Part shown: positions 12,110-24,165 of the stretch, piece after piece
Numbering within the stretch: the first letter of the stretch is position 1
Layout of the letters: each line of letters starts with the position of its first letter
Assembly: GCF_042242105.1 (NCBI RefSeq)
Contig: NC_092019.1
Coordinates: forward strand, 21,876,828-21,940,827
Origin: Pempheris klunzingeri
Taxonomy: Eukaryota; Chordata; Actinopteri; Acropomatiformes; Pempheridae
DNA length: 64,000 bases
Direction of reading: 5' to 3'
The notes under the pieces: model-generated
Told to the model about the DNA's origin: nothing
What the model saw: only the letters and a program-made list of their open reading frames with translations
The model's database searches: none
Program-made: the position numbers and the translations under genes

Positions 12110-12370
12110 AAACTGAAACATCTGGTTGTCGTAGTTTTGAGTAAAATGTCTCAACAATTACTGGCGTGACTTGAATGTTTTTGATCCATTAACTGTATTG
12201 CCTCCATCAGGTAAAAACAATTACATTTTTCCATTTTATGAGCAAATGTGCACATGTACTAAATAACTGATGGCAGGCAGGCCGAGCTCAGTGCTAATTA
12301 GTAAATGCTAGCACAATAAACTAAGACGGGGAAGAGGTAAATATCATAACATCAGCATTTTAGCTTTTGG
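12110..12370 (+). repeat. Common fish interspersed repeat, second piece
   Basis: It continues the element that begins at 11040: AAAATGTCTCAACAATTACT, then GTGCTAATTAGTAAATGCTAGC and AACTAAGACGGGGAA. These correspond to later blocks of the same fish repeat. It also occurs inverted at 47095-47335. Confidence 0.55.
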
Positions 12371-12667
12371 TTCAGTTTTTGTTTTGACTCATTCTTTTTA
12401 TGAAAAGCTCTCATTTCTTCATTTTGGGTTTGTTGAAAAAAATGCTGTCAGCCATGTTTACTGTGCTGCAGACGCTGTGACACACTTGTCCACAGAAGGT
12501 GCAGTCATGTCTCCTCCACCGCATTTGATCTTTGAAGTGAACTCAGCAGTTGTAACCTAGAAGATGCTGAGTAACACCGTGACTGGGCTTCTTTGTCACC
12601 GCCAGCACCTCGCACTGTCTGATGCCGTAACGCGATAGGACGAACAAAATACCCATGAGAAGACTGG

Positions 12668-12718
12668 ACACACGCACACACACTCACACACACACTCATA
12701 CACACACTCATACACACA
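12668..12718 (+). repeat. Imperfect CA-rich tract
   Basis: Alternating ACACAC and ACTCATAC units form a compound, imperfect microsatellite. Confidence 0.85.
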
Positions 12719-13355
12719 AGTATGCCTCTTCAGATTCATAATAGGGGTATGATTATTGGACACATATCTTTCAATCATGAGAAATTCAACTCCTTGACTC
12801 AGCGTATGCGTATCAGTCCATGCTGCCATTATGATCCTCAGTGCTTGTGAGTGGGAGCGATTCAGTGGTGTGGTGTCCATTACCCTCTGTTGTTAAACTC
12901 TGACCCAAGCCCGCAATTATCCCCATGCATATTTCATAGACGCCCGATGACAAGAGTGCACGTATCCGTTACTGACCTACCTGCTACAGCCTCGCCTGTT
13001 CTGACCAGAGGAGAAAGATTAAGTTAGAGAGAGGAAGAGGAGTAGACTGGAAGGAGAAGAAGGAAGGCGATGAAGAGGGCGACACAATGAAGGGATTATA
13101 TGGTAACTGAGGAGAGGAGGGCGAGAGGTGACAAAACTGCAGAAACCTGTGCAAACTGAGGGTGATGTATTCACAGTAAAGGAGCAGATATCTTTGGATA
13201 AAAGATGCACCCTAGCAAGCGGGCTTCTCTGGTGTCTTGTCACTGATGGTGCGGCAGTGATGCATTTCTTCTCCCCACCGTGGTGCGAGCTGGTTTAGTA
13301 AGTGGAGGAGACACTTTTGGAGGAATTATCCCACGCATGCAGATGAAGCTGACGC

Positions 13356-16300
13356 ATGCAGAGCTGTACGGTTGACATTCAGGTGAGAAGATGTTTAGAG
13401 TCGGGGAGGGACCATGCACAGATGTGATGAGATGTGAAGATGTGAGCTCTGTGTTCAGTCATGAGTCACTTTGTGATGCACAGTTATTTCTAATAGATAG
13501 AGGTTAAAACAACTTTAGTAATGTGACTTATAATTCTTTGAGAGTACTCCTAAGGGCGTATTTGGCATTTTCTCAAATGGCTTTTTAATTTTATGTATCA
13601 CTTTCAGAGCAAGATTGTCTTTGGATGTTACCCAAGTCATCGTTTCAATTTCTTTCCAGAGAATCTCCATCCATCTTTCAGTTTAACTAGGCTTAAGTGC
13701 TGAGATTCAGTCTGACTTTCTCTTAAACAGGGGCAATTCACTAACCTCTTTTTTGAGCAATGTGAAATTATAAAAGGCTATATGTGTTTTATTCTACATT
13801 GTGTGATACTATCAGCACTCAGAATCTCAAAGTTATTCCAAGCTCATGTTTTGTTGGTGCTTTTGTTTCCTTTGCAGGACTCAGCTGAGGTTTCAGGGCT
13901 TCCTTCCATCCCTGTGTCCCTGCTCTCAGTTCAGCCATGTCTGAAATCCAGCAGTTGTTATTCACACCAGCACACGCATGCTGCTAATCAGAATCCCCAA
14001 GCTATAAACTATCACCCCAAAGAATATGAACCGAATATGACAGCTCCCAGCGACTTTAGAAATGTGGATGTGCAGATCCAAACAGGCAGCACCAGCACTT
14101 CTGATGCACAGCAGCCAGTTGTTGCATCATTCGATCCGTCCCCTGAGCACTGGTCATCGACATCTTTTCAAAGTCCAACCAGTCATGAAGTATTGAGCAT
14201 ATCGTCTCTGGTTCCCTCCACAGTCCTCACATTCATGCCTCACTATAAACCTGCAGGAAACTTCCAGTATCCAGAACCTCCATCTTTTACGGAAACAAGA
14301 TCAGAACCCCAACTTCTAGGAACGTCGTCCTCTCCGTCTGGGCCCTCAGAGGCCCAAGATCAAAGAACTGTGACTTCGCCACTTTCTTGTAGTGACGGTC
14401 CCCATGAAGTTCAGCAGAGGAAACCGTCAGACGGAGGCCCACTGGAGGAGGGAGCAGTGGGTCTCATGTTACCCAAAGATCCCTCTGATAAAGAGCCAGG
14501 TACGGTAATCATTAAGGGTGTTGCTTCAGTGCAGAGGTTTGATGAAGCCCAGAAAAACTGGCCATCAAGGAGTTTAGAGAACACTACATTCCTCTGGTAG
14601 ATGTGGGTGTGGTGGCTGAATGGCTTAGGTACAGGACTTTCATCCAGGAGATCAGGGTGTGAGTGCAGGGTAGAAGCCGTTGTTAAAATATCATTGATCA
14701 TAGATTATTTTGATAACTTGTATACTTAACTTAACTTAACTTGTATACTTCAGTTTTCTTTTATTATTATCAGTTTTCGGTTACAGTTTGGTTAGGTTTA
14801 GGCACCAAAACTAGCTTGTTAGACTTAGGAAGGTCATGATTTGGGTTAAAATAATAAGTCAAAGACAGTTTAAATTAAACGCATATGATACTTTGTCCAA
14901 CACACACCTGGGTGCACATAGTATTGTTTGCCACTTACACCGGAGTGCAAATACCATGTGCCTAAAAAAAAAAATCTGCCGACTAACACCTCTAAAGCTT
15001 TCTGATTAACACTGCCGTAGACTCTTCCTCTTATCATTGCTCTCAAATCAGAATAATAATCTGCTTCTACATCTCTAATCCTCATTTAGCCGTATTATTG
15101 ATGTACACACATCAGCCTCGCACCACTGAATATCTGATCTGTGTGTACGGATAATTAATCCCAGTTCATAAATTATTCAAAGTGTATCAACCTAAAAAGC
15201 AAACTCCAAAACAGAAATACATGGCCAAGTGCTGATATCTGAAAAAGATCAGAAAGTAGAAGATGTGAGGTGACTTCATTCGTCCGTGTGACACGTCTCC
15301 TCTGGCTGTTTGTGTCTTTTAAAGTGATGACATACACAGGCTTTATTCTTTATAGTCGCAATAATAAACAGCGGAGAATGGGCCCAAGATTTCACCAGCA
15401 ACCATATAACACAGTGATCATCTTCCTCGCCAGTTCACCTCTGCTCCGTCTCCTGTCAGGATCCTGTGATGCAGTGCCCCGTATACAAGTTTCATTTTGC
15501 ACACTAAAGGTGTCTTGACAGCATTTTCCCCTTAAAGAAAAATCATTGCTACTGTCCCAATAGGATTGTTTCCATTGTGCATTGTCCTCTCACTTCTGGA
15601 AATGTCCGTGGTCTCTTAATGTCTACCATTTCTTAGCCTTCCACAGAAAGCAGTCTTGATGCATTGCTTCCACAATGGAGCACATCCATCGCTGTGCTCC
15701 TGACACCAGCTCCGGACAGAGTGGTTCCTTATCAGCTCTTTGTCGAGATAGATACAATAACATTTGTAGGAGTTTCTCCAAAACACGGAGTGCTGAAGCA
15801 GCTGTTTACAGCCTCAGTAACAACACTATAAGGTGGGATAGAGCTGGTGTGCAATCTATTTTATTGCTGTTTGACCTCAAAGCGGCCTTTGATACTATTG
15901 GCCATGGTATCTTTAAAAGGGCCCTTGGCGACTGCATAACCCCAGACTGGATTGCAGCACTTATAACAAATAGAAAAAAAATCAATTATCTACTGGTGAA
16001 AATGTTTCAGTATCCCCAAGAGGTCTATAGTTGGACCGACGATGTTAATTATCTCCCTTAGGTGTGTCATTTATCATCTTAATTGTGCTTTTCACCAATA
16101 CAATTTCAGCCATGTGAATAGCTTTATCTATCTAATGATAACTAATGATCAAGGTTTTTGCCAAGGTTGTAGATGAGTGGCACAATAATTTCTCACAAAT
16201 CTGATTCAAGGACCATGTGGCATGTTCCTGGCTTCTTTTACCTTCAAACTAAGAATCTCTACCCTAATCTGATCTGTTTATCCCATCATGATTGGAAAAG

Positions 16301-19300
16301 AATTAGAAAGAATCAAATGCTCTTGTTTTATTGACTCCCATTTGGTTTTGTCTGGCTGCTGTGTTTCAGCTACAGCCACATAGTGGAGGATAAAACCAGC
16401 TTATCGGCTTATCCTCCAATTTCATTCACAGAAAAGTGATTGTCACACTTTTTTAGTACGGTATTTATATATCGTCTTAACATGCATTCATAGCAGGCGT
16501 GCAGAATGTCACAGTATAAAAGGTCTTTTAGATTCAAAAGCTGAAATTATGTCCCAGAGTTCACGCCTGACTCACTTTAACATTTACCACAACACCCCCG
16601 TCAGTCCCTGCTGCTGCAGGAGGCTACCAGTGAGGCTTTTATCAAAACCTAGTGAGAGGCCCCATGTTACACCACAACTCCTCCGCCGGCTGTCAGTCAA
16701 GCATAAAATTGATTTCCACATTTGTACCTGCGAGGCATTGTATGCAGCTCATGCTTTACTTCATATCATGGATGTGTTGTGTCTTCCATTAACTCAGGTC
16801 CTCTGAACAGAGTCTTTTTATAATCCAGCTTTTAACAGTGTCCAAGCCTCCCCCTTTTAAGAAATTACTTTCACCTTTTTGTCGGGCGTTCTTTCCCTCT
16901 GTATTGAGTGTTATGAATACATTTTGTGATGCATACCTATCTGCCTGATGTTGTGCTTTTATGTGCTATAAAACATTGTTTACTTACGTGGTTTAAAAAA
17001 AAGTTGCTTTTCATTGTTTCTCCAGAGCTATTCCCATAAATTATATAGGAGCTACAGCCGATATGTTACACTCACTGTGGAGTTCTACGGCGAGTTTCAG
17101 CTCATTGTTTAGCTGTCTGGTCTGTAAATGTATTGCTTTGGTTCACTCTCACGCTCTCTCTCTTGTTTTTGGCTGCAGCGGGCAGAAAAAGTTCTAATGA
17201 CCCTCCACAGCAACCAACAGCATACAAACACACAGAGAGAGTTAGAGACCAGCTGGTCAGAGAGGAGCTTTTAGCAGCTAAAGAGCCAGATATTTCCCTC
17301 AGGAGCTGCTTAGACCAAAAACAGAGCTAAAAGAGAGTGAATATTGGAATTATGTTTGCCAGGTGTCCAAGACGTGACAAATGAATGATACAACCGTTTG
17401 CTAGCAAGTTCACCATATCATATCATATATTATCCATATCATCGATATGGTGAAGATATATATGATTAAATTCTATTCACCAAAATAACAGAACACAACT
17501 CAAATTTGGAAATGTTAGGCCAAATGACCATTGACTATGACTCTGAAACGCACGTTTGTGCATTTACAGAGGTATAAATAAAACAAAACAATACTTATAA
17601 TTACAAAATTCAACCTGAATAAAAGTTTGGTCCCCCTAAGACAGGGATGTCAAACTCAATCAAAGAAAGGGCCAAAATTTAAAACACGGTCTAAGTCGCG
17701 GGCTAAACGGGCTCAACATTTAGTGAAGAGTCTAAAAGTGACTATTTTATTCTGGGATGTGATATAATAATATATATTTTATTCAGAAATATGAATTTAA
17801 ACAGCCAAACTTACTACTACTAATAATAATTTTTTTCTTTTTTGTACTATCCTCATGTTTTGTCTCATAGTGTCGTCTTATATTTATATTCTTTAATTAA
17901 GATGTCGTTTTTCTTAGCTGATAGTCTGAAGCTAGCTAGTAAGACTTTAGACAGGATTTCTCTATACAAACTGGGTTTACAGATAGCTGGTGCAGCCCAA
18001 TCCTGGACCTAGAGATTAAGAGAGATGATGAGGTCAGGTTGTCTCGAAGCCCAAAGCCTTCTGTTACTGTTCTAACATTTATTTATTTGTTTATTCATTT
18101 ACTTGTAGATTCACAGCATCCACCCTGTTCATCTCGTGAGCTGTTACTGATTGTGAGCCTCCCTGTCCTCATCAAACTGGTCATCATGTCCGCTCTCTTA
18201 GGTAACCTGCTTTACTTGTACACATCTTCCCATTAACACTGGGATTTTCCCTCTAGATTTTGGATTATTGCAGACATAATGCTAATATGTTTTGTTCGGC
18301 AACATAATCTTCATAGAGGCTGTGAGGGCGGACTAGTGAGAATATGAGTGTGTTTGGTGTTACGTCCCTGTCGATCTGTAGCAGCCGCCTATTTTAAGAC
18401 ACATAAAACTCCAGAGTTCAAGAGTGGAGTATTTACTGTCGTATTTTATGTCGTAGAACAAAACTTGAAAATCTCTGAAGCCACAGACCTTATTTCAGGC
18501 ATCTGACGAAAAAAACCTGTTCAAAAAAAACCCCTCTGATTTTCACATGAGGGAGCCGCAGGTGCAAAAATGCTTTCCAGGTTTCATTCCTGCAGCACTT
18601 TACACCACATCACTCACTCCCACATGTGAGAAGATCACAGAACACACTGTATAGGCTCAGTACTTGCATTAAAGTCACAAAGCAGTCATTTCTGGTGTCT
18701 TACATCAGAACACACCACTTCAGTATAATAATCTGAACAATAATTGAATGTGTTCATTTAACTTGAAGTCCTTCTGCTCGTATTCATTTGTTCTGGCTGG
18801 ATTTTAAATTACGTCTCAGTGAAAATGCATATTTGAGAGAGAGGTTGCAGTTTACCATAGCCAGCAGGACAATGGCCAGGCCTTATCGTTTTCTGTGATT
18901 AGTACAATACAGTGAGGATAGAATTCTAATGAAATGAGGAGAAAATCTAACTTAATGGATCTTAAACATTCAGTATGCCAGTTAACGTGTCCTCTCTGAA
19001 GCTTTCTCCTGAATTTTGAATGAATTTCATTAATGATTTATCAGGAAAACTGAGTCAAAGGGGAATCTGGCGAATATTTTATAGTCTTTGGAATATGTTG
19101 TGGGGTCAAAGGTCAAAGATTCTAATTTGACCAGTGGAGCCAAACTTGTGTCCTTATTAAGTGAATTTTAATTCTGTGATGATTTCAGGCCAGTTAACTT
19201 AGAGTGGCGTGTCACTGCTTTTCTCCTCTCTTGGAATCAGTCAAGTTCCTGGCATTCCCCTCTGAGTTAGGCGAGTCACCTCCTCCCTGTGGTGTGAAGG

Positions 19301-22300
19301 GGAACTGCAGTGTCCCAACTCAGCTGCCTTTTCTGCCCAAGAACCCAGCGAACCAGACAGTGAACATCACTGCAGGTAAAATATATCGGAATGATACTAA
19401 CTCAGGGCTGTGGGTTTTGTAATATTAATGTCATTCTACTTCTCTGTCTTGGACACAAGATGATAACTAGATATCCATCTTCTGTCTGGCAGCTAAGGAC
19501 ACAAGTTCAATATCATGGAAGTAGCTTTTCCAATACATTACCATAATAATTCACTACATTAAACCTCTAGTATAACAAGAGTCTTTGTAGAATATGTCTG
19601 AAAAGAAAAGAGTCTTTGTAGAATATGTCTGAAGAGTTACATCATCTGTCTGTTGCCTCTATCTTTAGCTCTTTCCACTTAACACACTTCTCCTCTTATC
19701 CATCTTCACACTCCCAGACTGTCCAGTGCTGGTCAGTGATGGCCGGCGTATTGTTGGGGGGGCGTTGGCGGCCAAAGACAAGTTTGGCTGGCAGGTCAGC
19801 ATGCACTGGAGAGGGAAGCACATCTGTGGAGGTGCCGTCATCTCCCCTCGCTGGGTCATCACTGCAGCCCACTGCTTTGTTGAGTAAGAGGTGGACATGG
19901 GGAATAAATGAAAGACAGATGGGTCACGGTCAAGGGAGAAAAAAAAAATTCAAGAAACTCAAAAGTTAGATGCCACCAGGTCGTGCTGCCGCCTGTGTGC
20001 ACATCCACGGTCCTCAGTACTGTTACTAAGACCAAATAAGTCCACGCTTCTCCTCAGGTTGAAGTCATCAGCAGGTACTGCACAAGAGAAATTGTACATT
20101 TTGCTTCCAGAACAGTTGAGTTTCTTGAACATCGCAGATGTAGCTCTGTCTACAAGGGCTCCCCACTGGCCATGAACGTCTCATTGGGATTTTGAGCGAA
20201 TCGATGCACAGACATTTTGAGCACCACCGCCATGAGCAGCTCATCAAATAGTTTTAGTGCTGGAGCAAAAATAAATCATAGCGAACTAGAATTGAGTGCC
20301 GTTTTGGGTATGACTGTATAATAAACTATGATTGACTTGAATTTATTGAGCTGTTATTCAAATTAAGTACAACTGCTTCATATTAATGTAATAAGCAGAC
20401 AGTAACACATTTAAGGATTATTCGTGTCATTTTCTCCCTGCATAGAACTCACAACCCTGTTTAGATGCTCAATTTTTTTATATCTCTTTATCTGAGGAAC
20501 TGTTTCTGAATTTTTTCCCCCAACGTAATAAAATAGAACTTTAAAAGTGTGTGTACAACAGTGTGTGTTTGGCAAGCACAAATTCTGATTACATTCAGTT
20601 CTTTTAGACTGAGCACAGGGGTAACAAAGATGTGTGTATGTTTTGCATACTTATTTATAGTTATACAAGGAACCCATACATTATACAGGAGTTGATTTCA
20701 TTTGATTACACTGACCCCCTGCGCTTCTCATCCAGCAATCAGCAGTATGCACACTGTAACAGGACCAGAAATCATCAGCGTGAAAACAGCATCAGTGTAG
20801 TCGACAAGCTCACACCACAAATGTCTGTGTCACATGTGTCTGATCCTGCAGGAACAACATGCTTGAAGCGGCTGACTGGCTGGTGGTGGCGGACACGGTC
20901 AGCATCGCTGACAGCTCTCTGGGGAAGCGTTACAGAGCTCTGCAGGTGCTCTACCACCCCCGCTTCAACAGGTACAACAACGACTATGACGTGGGCCTGC
21001 TGCGCACCATCACTGACATGGACATGAAAGGTAAGAGCAGATGGGTCCATGTCGGCAGAAGTGGGCAACCAAACACCCTGCACGTGGTTAGACTTCATAA
21101 GCACTGTGGGCTAACTGGCCTGTATACATGCATAGAAACAGATTCCGAATTAAGAAATGTTTCAGTTTAAATGATTAAGAATTTGTGTTTTGAGAGAAAA
21201 AAAAAAAGGCAGTTAAAAGTTATTGAAAATGTGCTAATAACCACAAAGAGTCCTAAAATGCATAGTTCAGTTTACTCCATAATGTACGGGCACTATCATG
21301 CCAGGAAAAAAAGATTTTTATTACAATCAAAGTAATTTTGCAACACATCTTGCCAAAATTAACCAGTTACTTGTGAATCTGTCAACTGTGTTTAATTCCC
21401 CCCCCCAGCTAAGTTAATGTGGTAAAAACAATGCAGTAATCCTATTTTGGAAAAAATTTATCACTCATGGCACAAATTTTTTCCACCAGAAAGGCCTGAA
21501 AATGTGAACATCCTGGGTGGGCAGTTCATCGAGGATTATTTTGAAATACAAAATCCTCAAGAAGTATCTCAATACAATACAAATTAATTTACACATTCAA
21601 ACGTAGCTTTAAATCATTTCTATTTCAGTACCATTTCTCCTTTATACCTACACTAAATCTGCTGTAACAATGTTACAGGCATGTAAGGAGAGCTAGAGAG
21701 GCGGCAGACATTTTTTTCAAGTATGAAGAGGATCTAGGCGAAGCAAACCCTGAGAATATGTGGTTGGATAACCATCATAGGTGTGATAACCTTTATGTCT
21801 TTATTGCCTTAAATAAAATGTGTCTGATAACTGAGTGTTGTTTGTAGGCGGGGTGCGACCGGTCTGTTTACCCAGTCCGAGCGAGTCCTTTCCTCCTGGT
21901 GCAGCCTGTTGGATCACGGGCTGGGGATATATTCATGAAGGAGGTGTGCAACTCCGACACAAACTCCGACACACACCCTCTGGTTGTGCTTTTTATACCC
22001 TTTCAATGTCAGAATTTGCTCTTATCATCGAATTAAGGGCGTAAAAAAGTCTCACCTGATCCTTTGTCCTATGGTTCTCACTGCTGACTCACCAGCCACC
22101 CTTAACAATTTAAGATGGAACTCTAAATCATTTCTCTCTGGCCTTCAAGTTACTTTAAACAATGTCTTTACAACGTGCACTAGGTGCAAGAGTCAGCTGG
22201 AATCTAAACCAGTGATGGCAGACGGTTTAAATTTGAAAAGATTTCTTTTAATGCAATTTCCTTCTTGTGTTTGAAAAGTTCTAATAAGAAAGTTGAGAAG

Positions 22301-23440
22301 AAACAGAATTGAAATGATGACACGAAGTGAAAAGCAGACTTCATCCTGGTAATTTGCTCCTTTGGGGGCTCCTTGGCAGCTACAATGCCCGAGGCAGCCG
22401 CTTAGTTTGTGAGCTGTTGGCTGGCTTGTTGTCTGCAGAGGGATTTTAGACAAATTAAAGGGATTTTCTTTACCGCCCTTTGATTCACACACTTACATCA
22501 CAATTACTGCCTTTCTTTGGCTCTTTCCCTTCTCTGTTTTGACAGGCTTTGTGACAAATGAGCTAAGGCAGGCTCAGGTCAGGGTTATAGCTCAATCTGT
22601 CTGCTCCCACTCGAGCGTCTATGGCGCGTACCTGACTCCTCGAATGATCTGTGCCGGCGCCATGGATGGCGGAGTGGATTCCTGCCAGGTACACACCCTG
22701 TGATACGGCCTAAAATCTGCCTGTAAACCTTCCTGACACAGGTTTATGAGGAGTATTTTTGAACTTTACAGGCCAAGCTAACATAATTTTCATTTCAGTC
22801 ACCATTAAATGTGCACACATTGTTCAAAGTTTGGCTTGTAATGTTTGCTGTGTGATTTGGTGTGGTTTGCAGGGAGACAGCGGTGGACCCCTGGTGTGTG
22901 AGACAGCCAGTGGGGACTGGAGGCTGGCAGGGGTGGTGAGCTGGGGAGAGGGCTGTGGACGGCGCAATAAACCAGGCGTCTACAGCAGAGTCACCCAACT
23001 GATCCGCTGGGTTGAAAAATATCTAGAGGTACGACTGTGTCATAGTCAAACAATGATTTTATAGTAAAGTTAGAGCTGTGGATTGCTTACGTACTAATTT
23101 TAAATGGAAATATCAGACTGTTAAACAGATGAGTTACAAGCTGTGCCCAAAATGCATTGCTTTTATTTTTTATAACTTGGGAGAGAGGACAATTTGACTG
23201 ACAGCAGGTGATAGGGATGAAACTGGATCCCCACATAACTGCTGGGTTATGAAGTGTTTTTAAAAATTGGGAAAGTACCATCTTTTATGCGTTTGTCCAT
23301 CCCAATATCTGCTGTTCACTGAAACATATAAAAGTATATTTTATGCTGACATTTTCACATTTTCTGTGCAGGACAAACCAGAGGAATTTGAGGAGACCAC
23401 GCCAGTCATGACTGACGCCTCACTAAAACCTGACACTTGA
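13356..23440 (+). CDS. Type II transmembrane trypsin-like serine protease (TMPRSS5/TMPRSS13-like)
   Basis: This is a predicted membrane-anchored protease that cleaves after Arg/Lys outside the cell. Exons: 13356-13382 (tentative start, MQSCTVDIQ), 13878-14499, 18109-18201, 19241-19375, 19718-19883, 20852-21030, 21848-21943, 22546-22688, 22873-23028 and 23372-23440. All joins keep phase and give about 561 residues. Residues 1-227 are a Ser/Pro/Thr-rich cytosolic tail. A hydrophobic anchor follows (about 228-253, [20 protein letters not shown]), then a short stem of about 50 residues with three Cys and an N-glycosylation site (NQT). Activation is at RR-IVGG (Ile304). The catalytic triad is His344 (TAAHC), Asp394 (NNDYDVGLL) and Ser490 (GDSGGP); Asp484 gives trypsin-like specificity. 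No SRCR or LDL-receptor class A module is found, unlike mammalian TMPRSS5 and TMPRSS13. Position next to drd2 suggests TMPRSS5, while RNKPGVY near the end resembles TMPRSS13. The protease part is certain, the tail exon likely, and the first exon weak (poor start-codon context). Confidence 0.8.
14605..14680 (+). repeat. tRNA-related SINE fragment
   Basis: It has an A-box-like GTGGCTGAATGGCTTA and a decayed B-box region GATCAGGGTGTGAGT at tRNA-like spacing. It resembles the head of a serine-tRNA-type SINE and has no intact body. Confidence 0.35.
14745..14880 (+). repeat. Dispersed fish repeat (GTTTAGGCACC family), copy 1
   Basis: The core GGTTAGGTTTAGGCACCAAA is found inverted at about 58255-58345 and is common in fish genomes. 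It is non-coding, and its class is not known to me. Confidence 0.5.
15690..16800 (+). mobile_element. Degenerate LINE (non-LTR retrotransposon) ORF2 remnant
   Basis: Two pieces keep the spacing of a fish LINE reverse transcriptase. At 15830-15960 the frame reads [15 protein letters not shown], a form of the catalytic-palm motif (usually D-hydrophobic-AAFDTVDH), preceded by an AAVYSL block. At 16610-16760 the text [20 protein letters not shown] matches the late ORF2 signature LHWLPVKxRIxFKILxLTYKAL. The region between is scrambled and contains stops. The element is dead and its family cannot be fixed by eye. Confidence 0.55.
17160..17360 (+). repeat. Common fish interspersed repeat
   Basis: The blocks GAGAGTTAGAGACCAGCTGG, GCAGCTAAAGAGCCAGATAT and TTTCCCTCAGGAG, followed by AAGAGAGTGAATATTGG, are familiar from a very abundant fish repeat. 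A small open frame here is incidental. Confidence 0.5.
17640..17790 (+). repeat. hAT-type repeat remnant
   Basis: It begins ACAGGGATGTCAAACTCA and continues with GGGCCAAAATTT. This resembles the terminal text of common non-autonomous hAT elements of fish. No matching opposite end was found. Confidence 0.35.
18202..19240. other. Protease intron, nothing recognised
   Basis: I searched for SRCR- or LDLa-coding exons between the membrane-anchor exon and the stem exon and saw none. The joined phases of 18201 and 19241 leave no need for another exon. Confidence 0.5.
19376..19717. other. Protease intron, nothing recognised
   Basis: A short intron between the stem exon and the catalytic-domain exon. 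An 18-nt phrase, AGTCTTTGTAGAATATGT, occurs twice around 19580-19630, which suggests a small local duplication. Confidence 0.5.
19884..20851. other. Protease intron, nothing recognised
   Basis: AT-rich, with no repeat or exon that I can name. Confidence 0.5.
21031..22545. other. Two protease introns around exon 21848-21943, nothing recognised
   Basis: Both introns (21031-21847 and 21944-22545) are AT-rich unique sequence. Short open frames run through the exon boundaries but contain no conserved text beyond the exon itself. Confidence 0.5.
23029..23371. other. Last protease intron, nothing recognised
   Basis: It separates the GDSGGP exon from the 23-codon C-terminal exon. No feature was seen. 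Confidence 0.5.
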
Positions 23441-23445
23441 TGACC

Positions 23446-23451
23446 AATAAA
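23446..23451 (+). terminator. Polyadenylation signal of the protease gene
   Basis: AATAAA lies only 5 nt after the TGA stop, so the 3' UTR would be very short unless a later signal is used. Confidence 0.6.
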
Positions 23452-23562
23452 AGACGCAGCATCGCTTGTATCTGCTTATTTGTATTGTTTTTTTGGTGAA
23501 ATTATCATCATGATATGATGTTAATGGGCTGATAAGTTGCAAGTGTCTGATTTAAAATAAAG

Positions 23563-23599
23563 AAGTCTAAAGTCTAAAGTCTAAAGTCTAAAGTCTAAA
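23563..23599 (+). repeat. TAAAGTC heptamer tandem array
   Basis: About five consecutive 7-nt units follow the protease polyadenylation signal. Confidence 0.85.
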
Positions 23600-24075
23600 A
23601 GGGCACCAGGTGCATGGGGCGGGAACCGACATGCAGGATGTTCTGATGCATTTATGGAGAAACAGTTTGGAGCCTTTTTTTTTTTTTTTTTATTGCATAT
23701 AGGGCAGCAGCCTGTGTGGCACTGCATCATGCTTTCTCCACCGCCTTAAGGATGCTGTTTTCAAAAATTACATTAAAATCAAAACTAAAATAGCAAACAA
23801 TACAAGCCTAAGTATGGCTGTCAGCATTGGTACTGGTCACAAGAACCCAGTGTTGACTGGACTGTAACATATTGATGATGAAAAAAAAACCAAACCAAAA
23901 GCTTCTTCTACATTTGTTCAGTCTAAATACTGAATATATTTGCTTGTATATGTATTATGATGAATACAGATGTTGAACTGGGGCATTTTTGTAAGTCAGG
24001 TGACAGCAGCTTTAGTTTGGGTGATGTGAGGCTGCCTGATACAGTTTATGTCAACAGTCACGTAGGCCACCGCTG

Positions 24076-24076
<1 letters not shown>

Positions 24077-24156
<80 letters not shown>
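24077..24156 (+). repeat. (TG)40 microsatellite upstream of ethe1
   Basis: A perfect 80-nt TG run ends 305 nt before the ethe1 start codon, within the likely promoter. Confidence 0.95.
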
Positions 24157-24157
<1 letters not shown>

Positions 24158-24165
24158 TATGAGAC

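Larger units (their letters stand above)
8804..13355. other. Intergenic spacer, repeat-rich
   Basis: I see no gene between the drd2 end and the protease start. It holds a short (TG)n at about 9261-9281, dispersed fish repeats at 11040-12370, and a CA-rich variable tract at about 12668-12718. Positions 12960-13355 are purine-rich and could include the promoter and 5' UTR of the protease gene, though no TATA box or other element is clear. Confidence 0.5.
14500..18108. other. Protease intron with SINE-like, LINE and dispersed repeat remnants
   Basis: The intron between the cytosolic-tail exon and the membrane-anchor exon is filled with old repeats: tRNA-related (14605-14680), GTTTAGGCACC family (14745-14880), LINE (15690-16800), fish repeat (17160-17360) and hAT-like (17640-17790). 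I see no additional coding exon. Confidence 0.6.
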
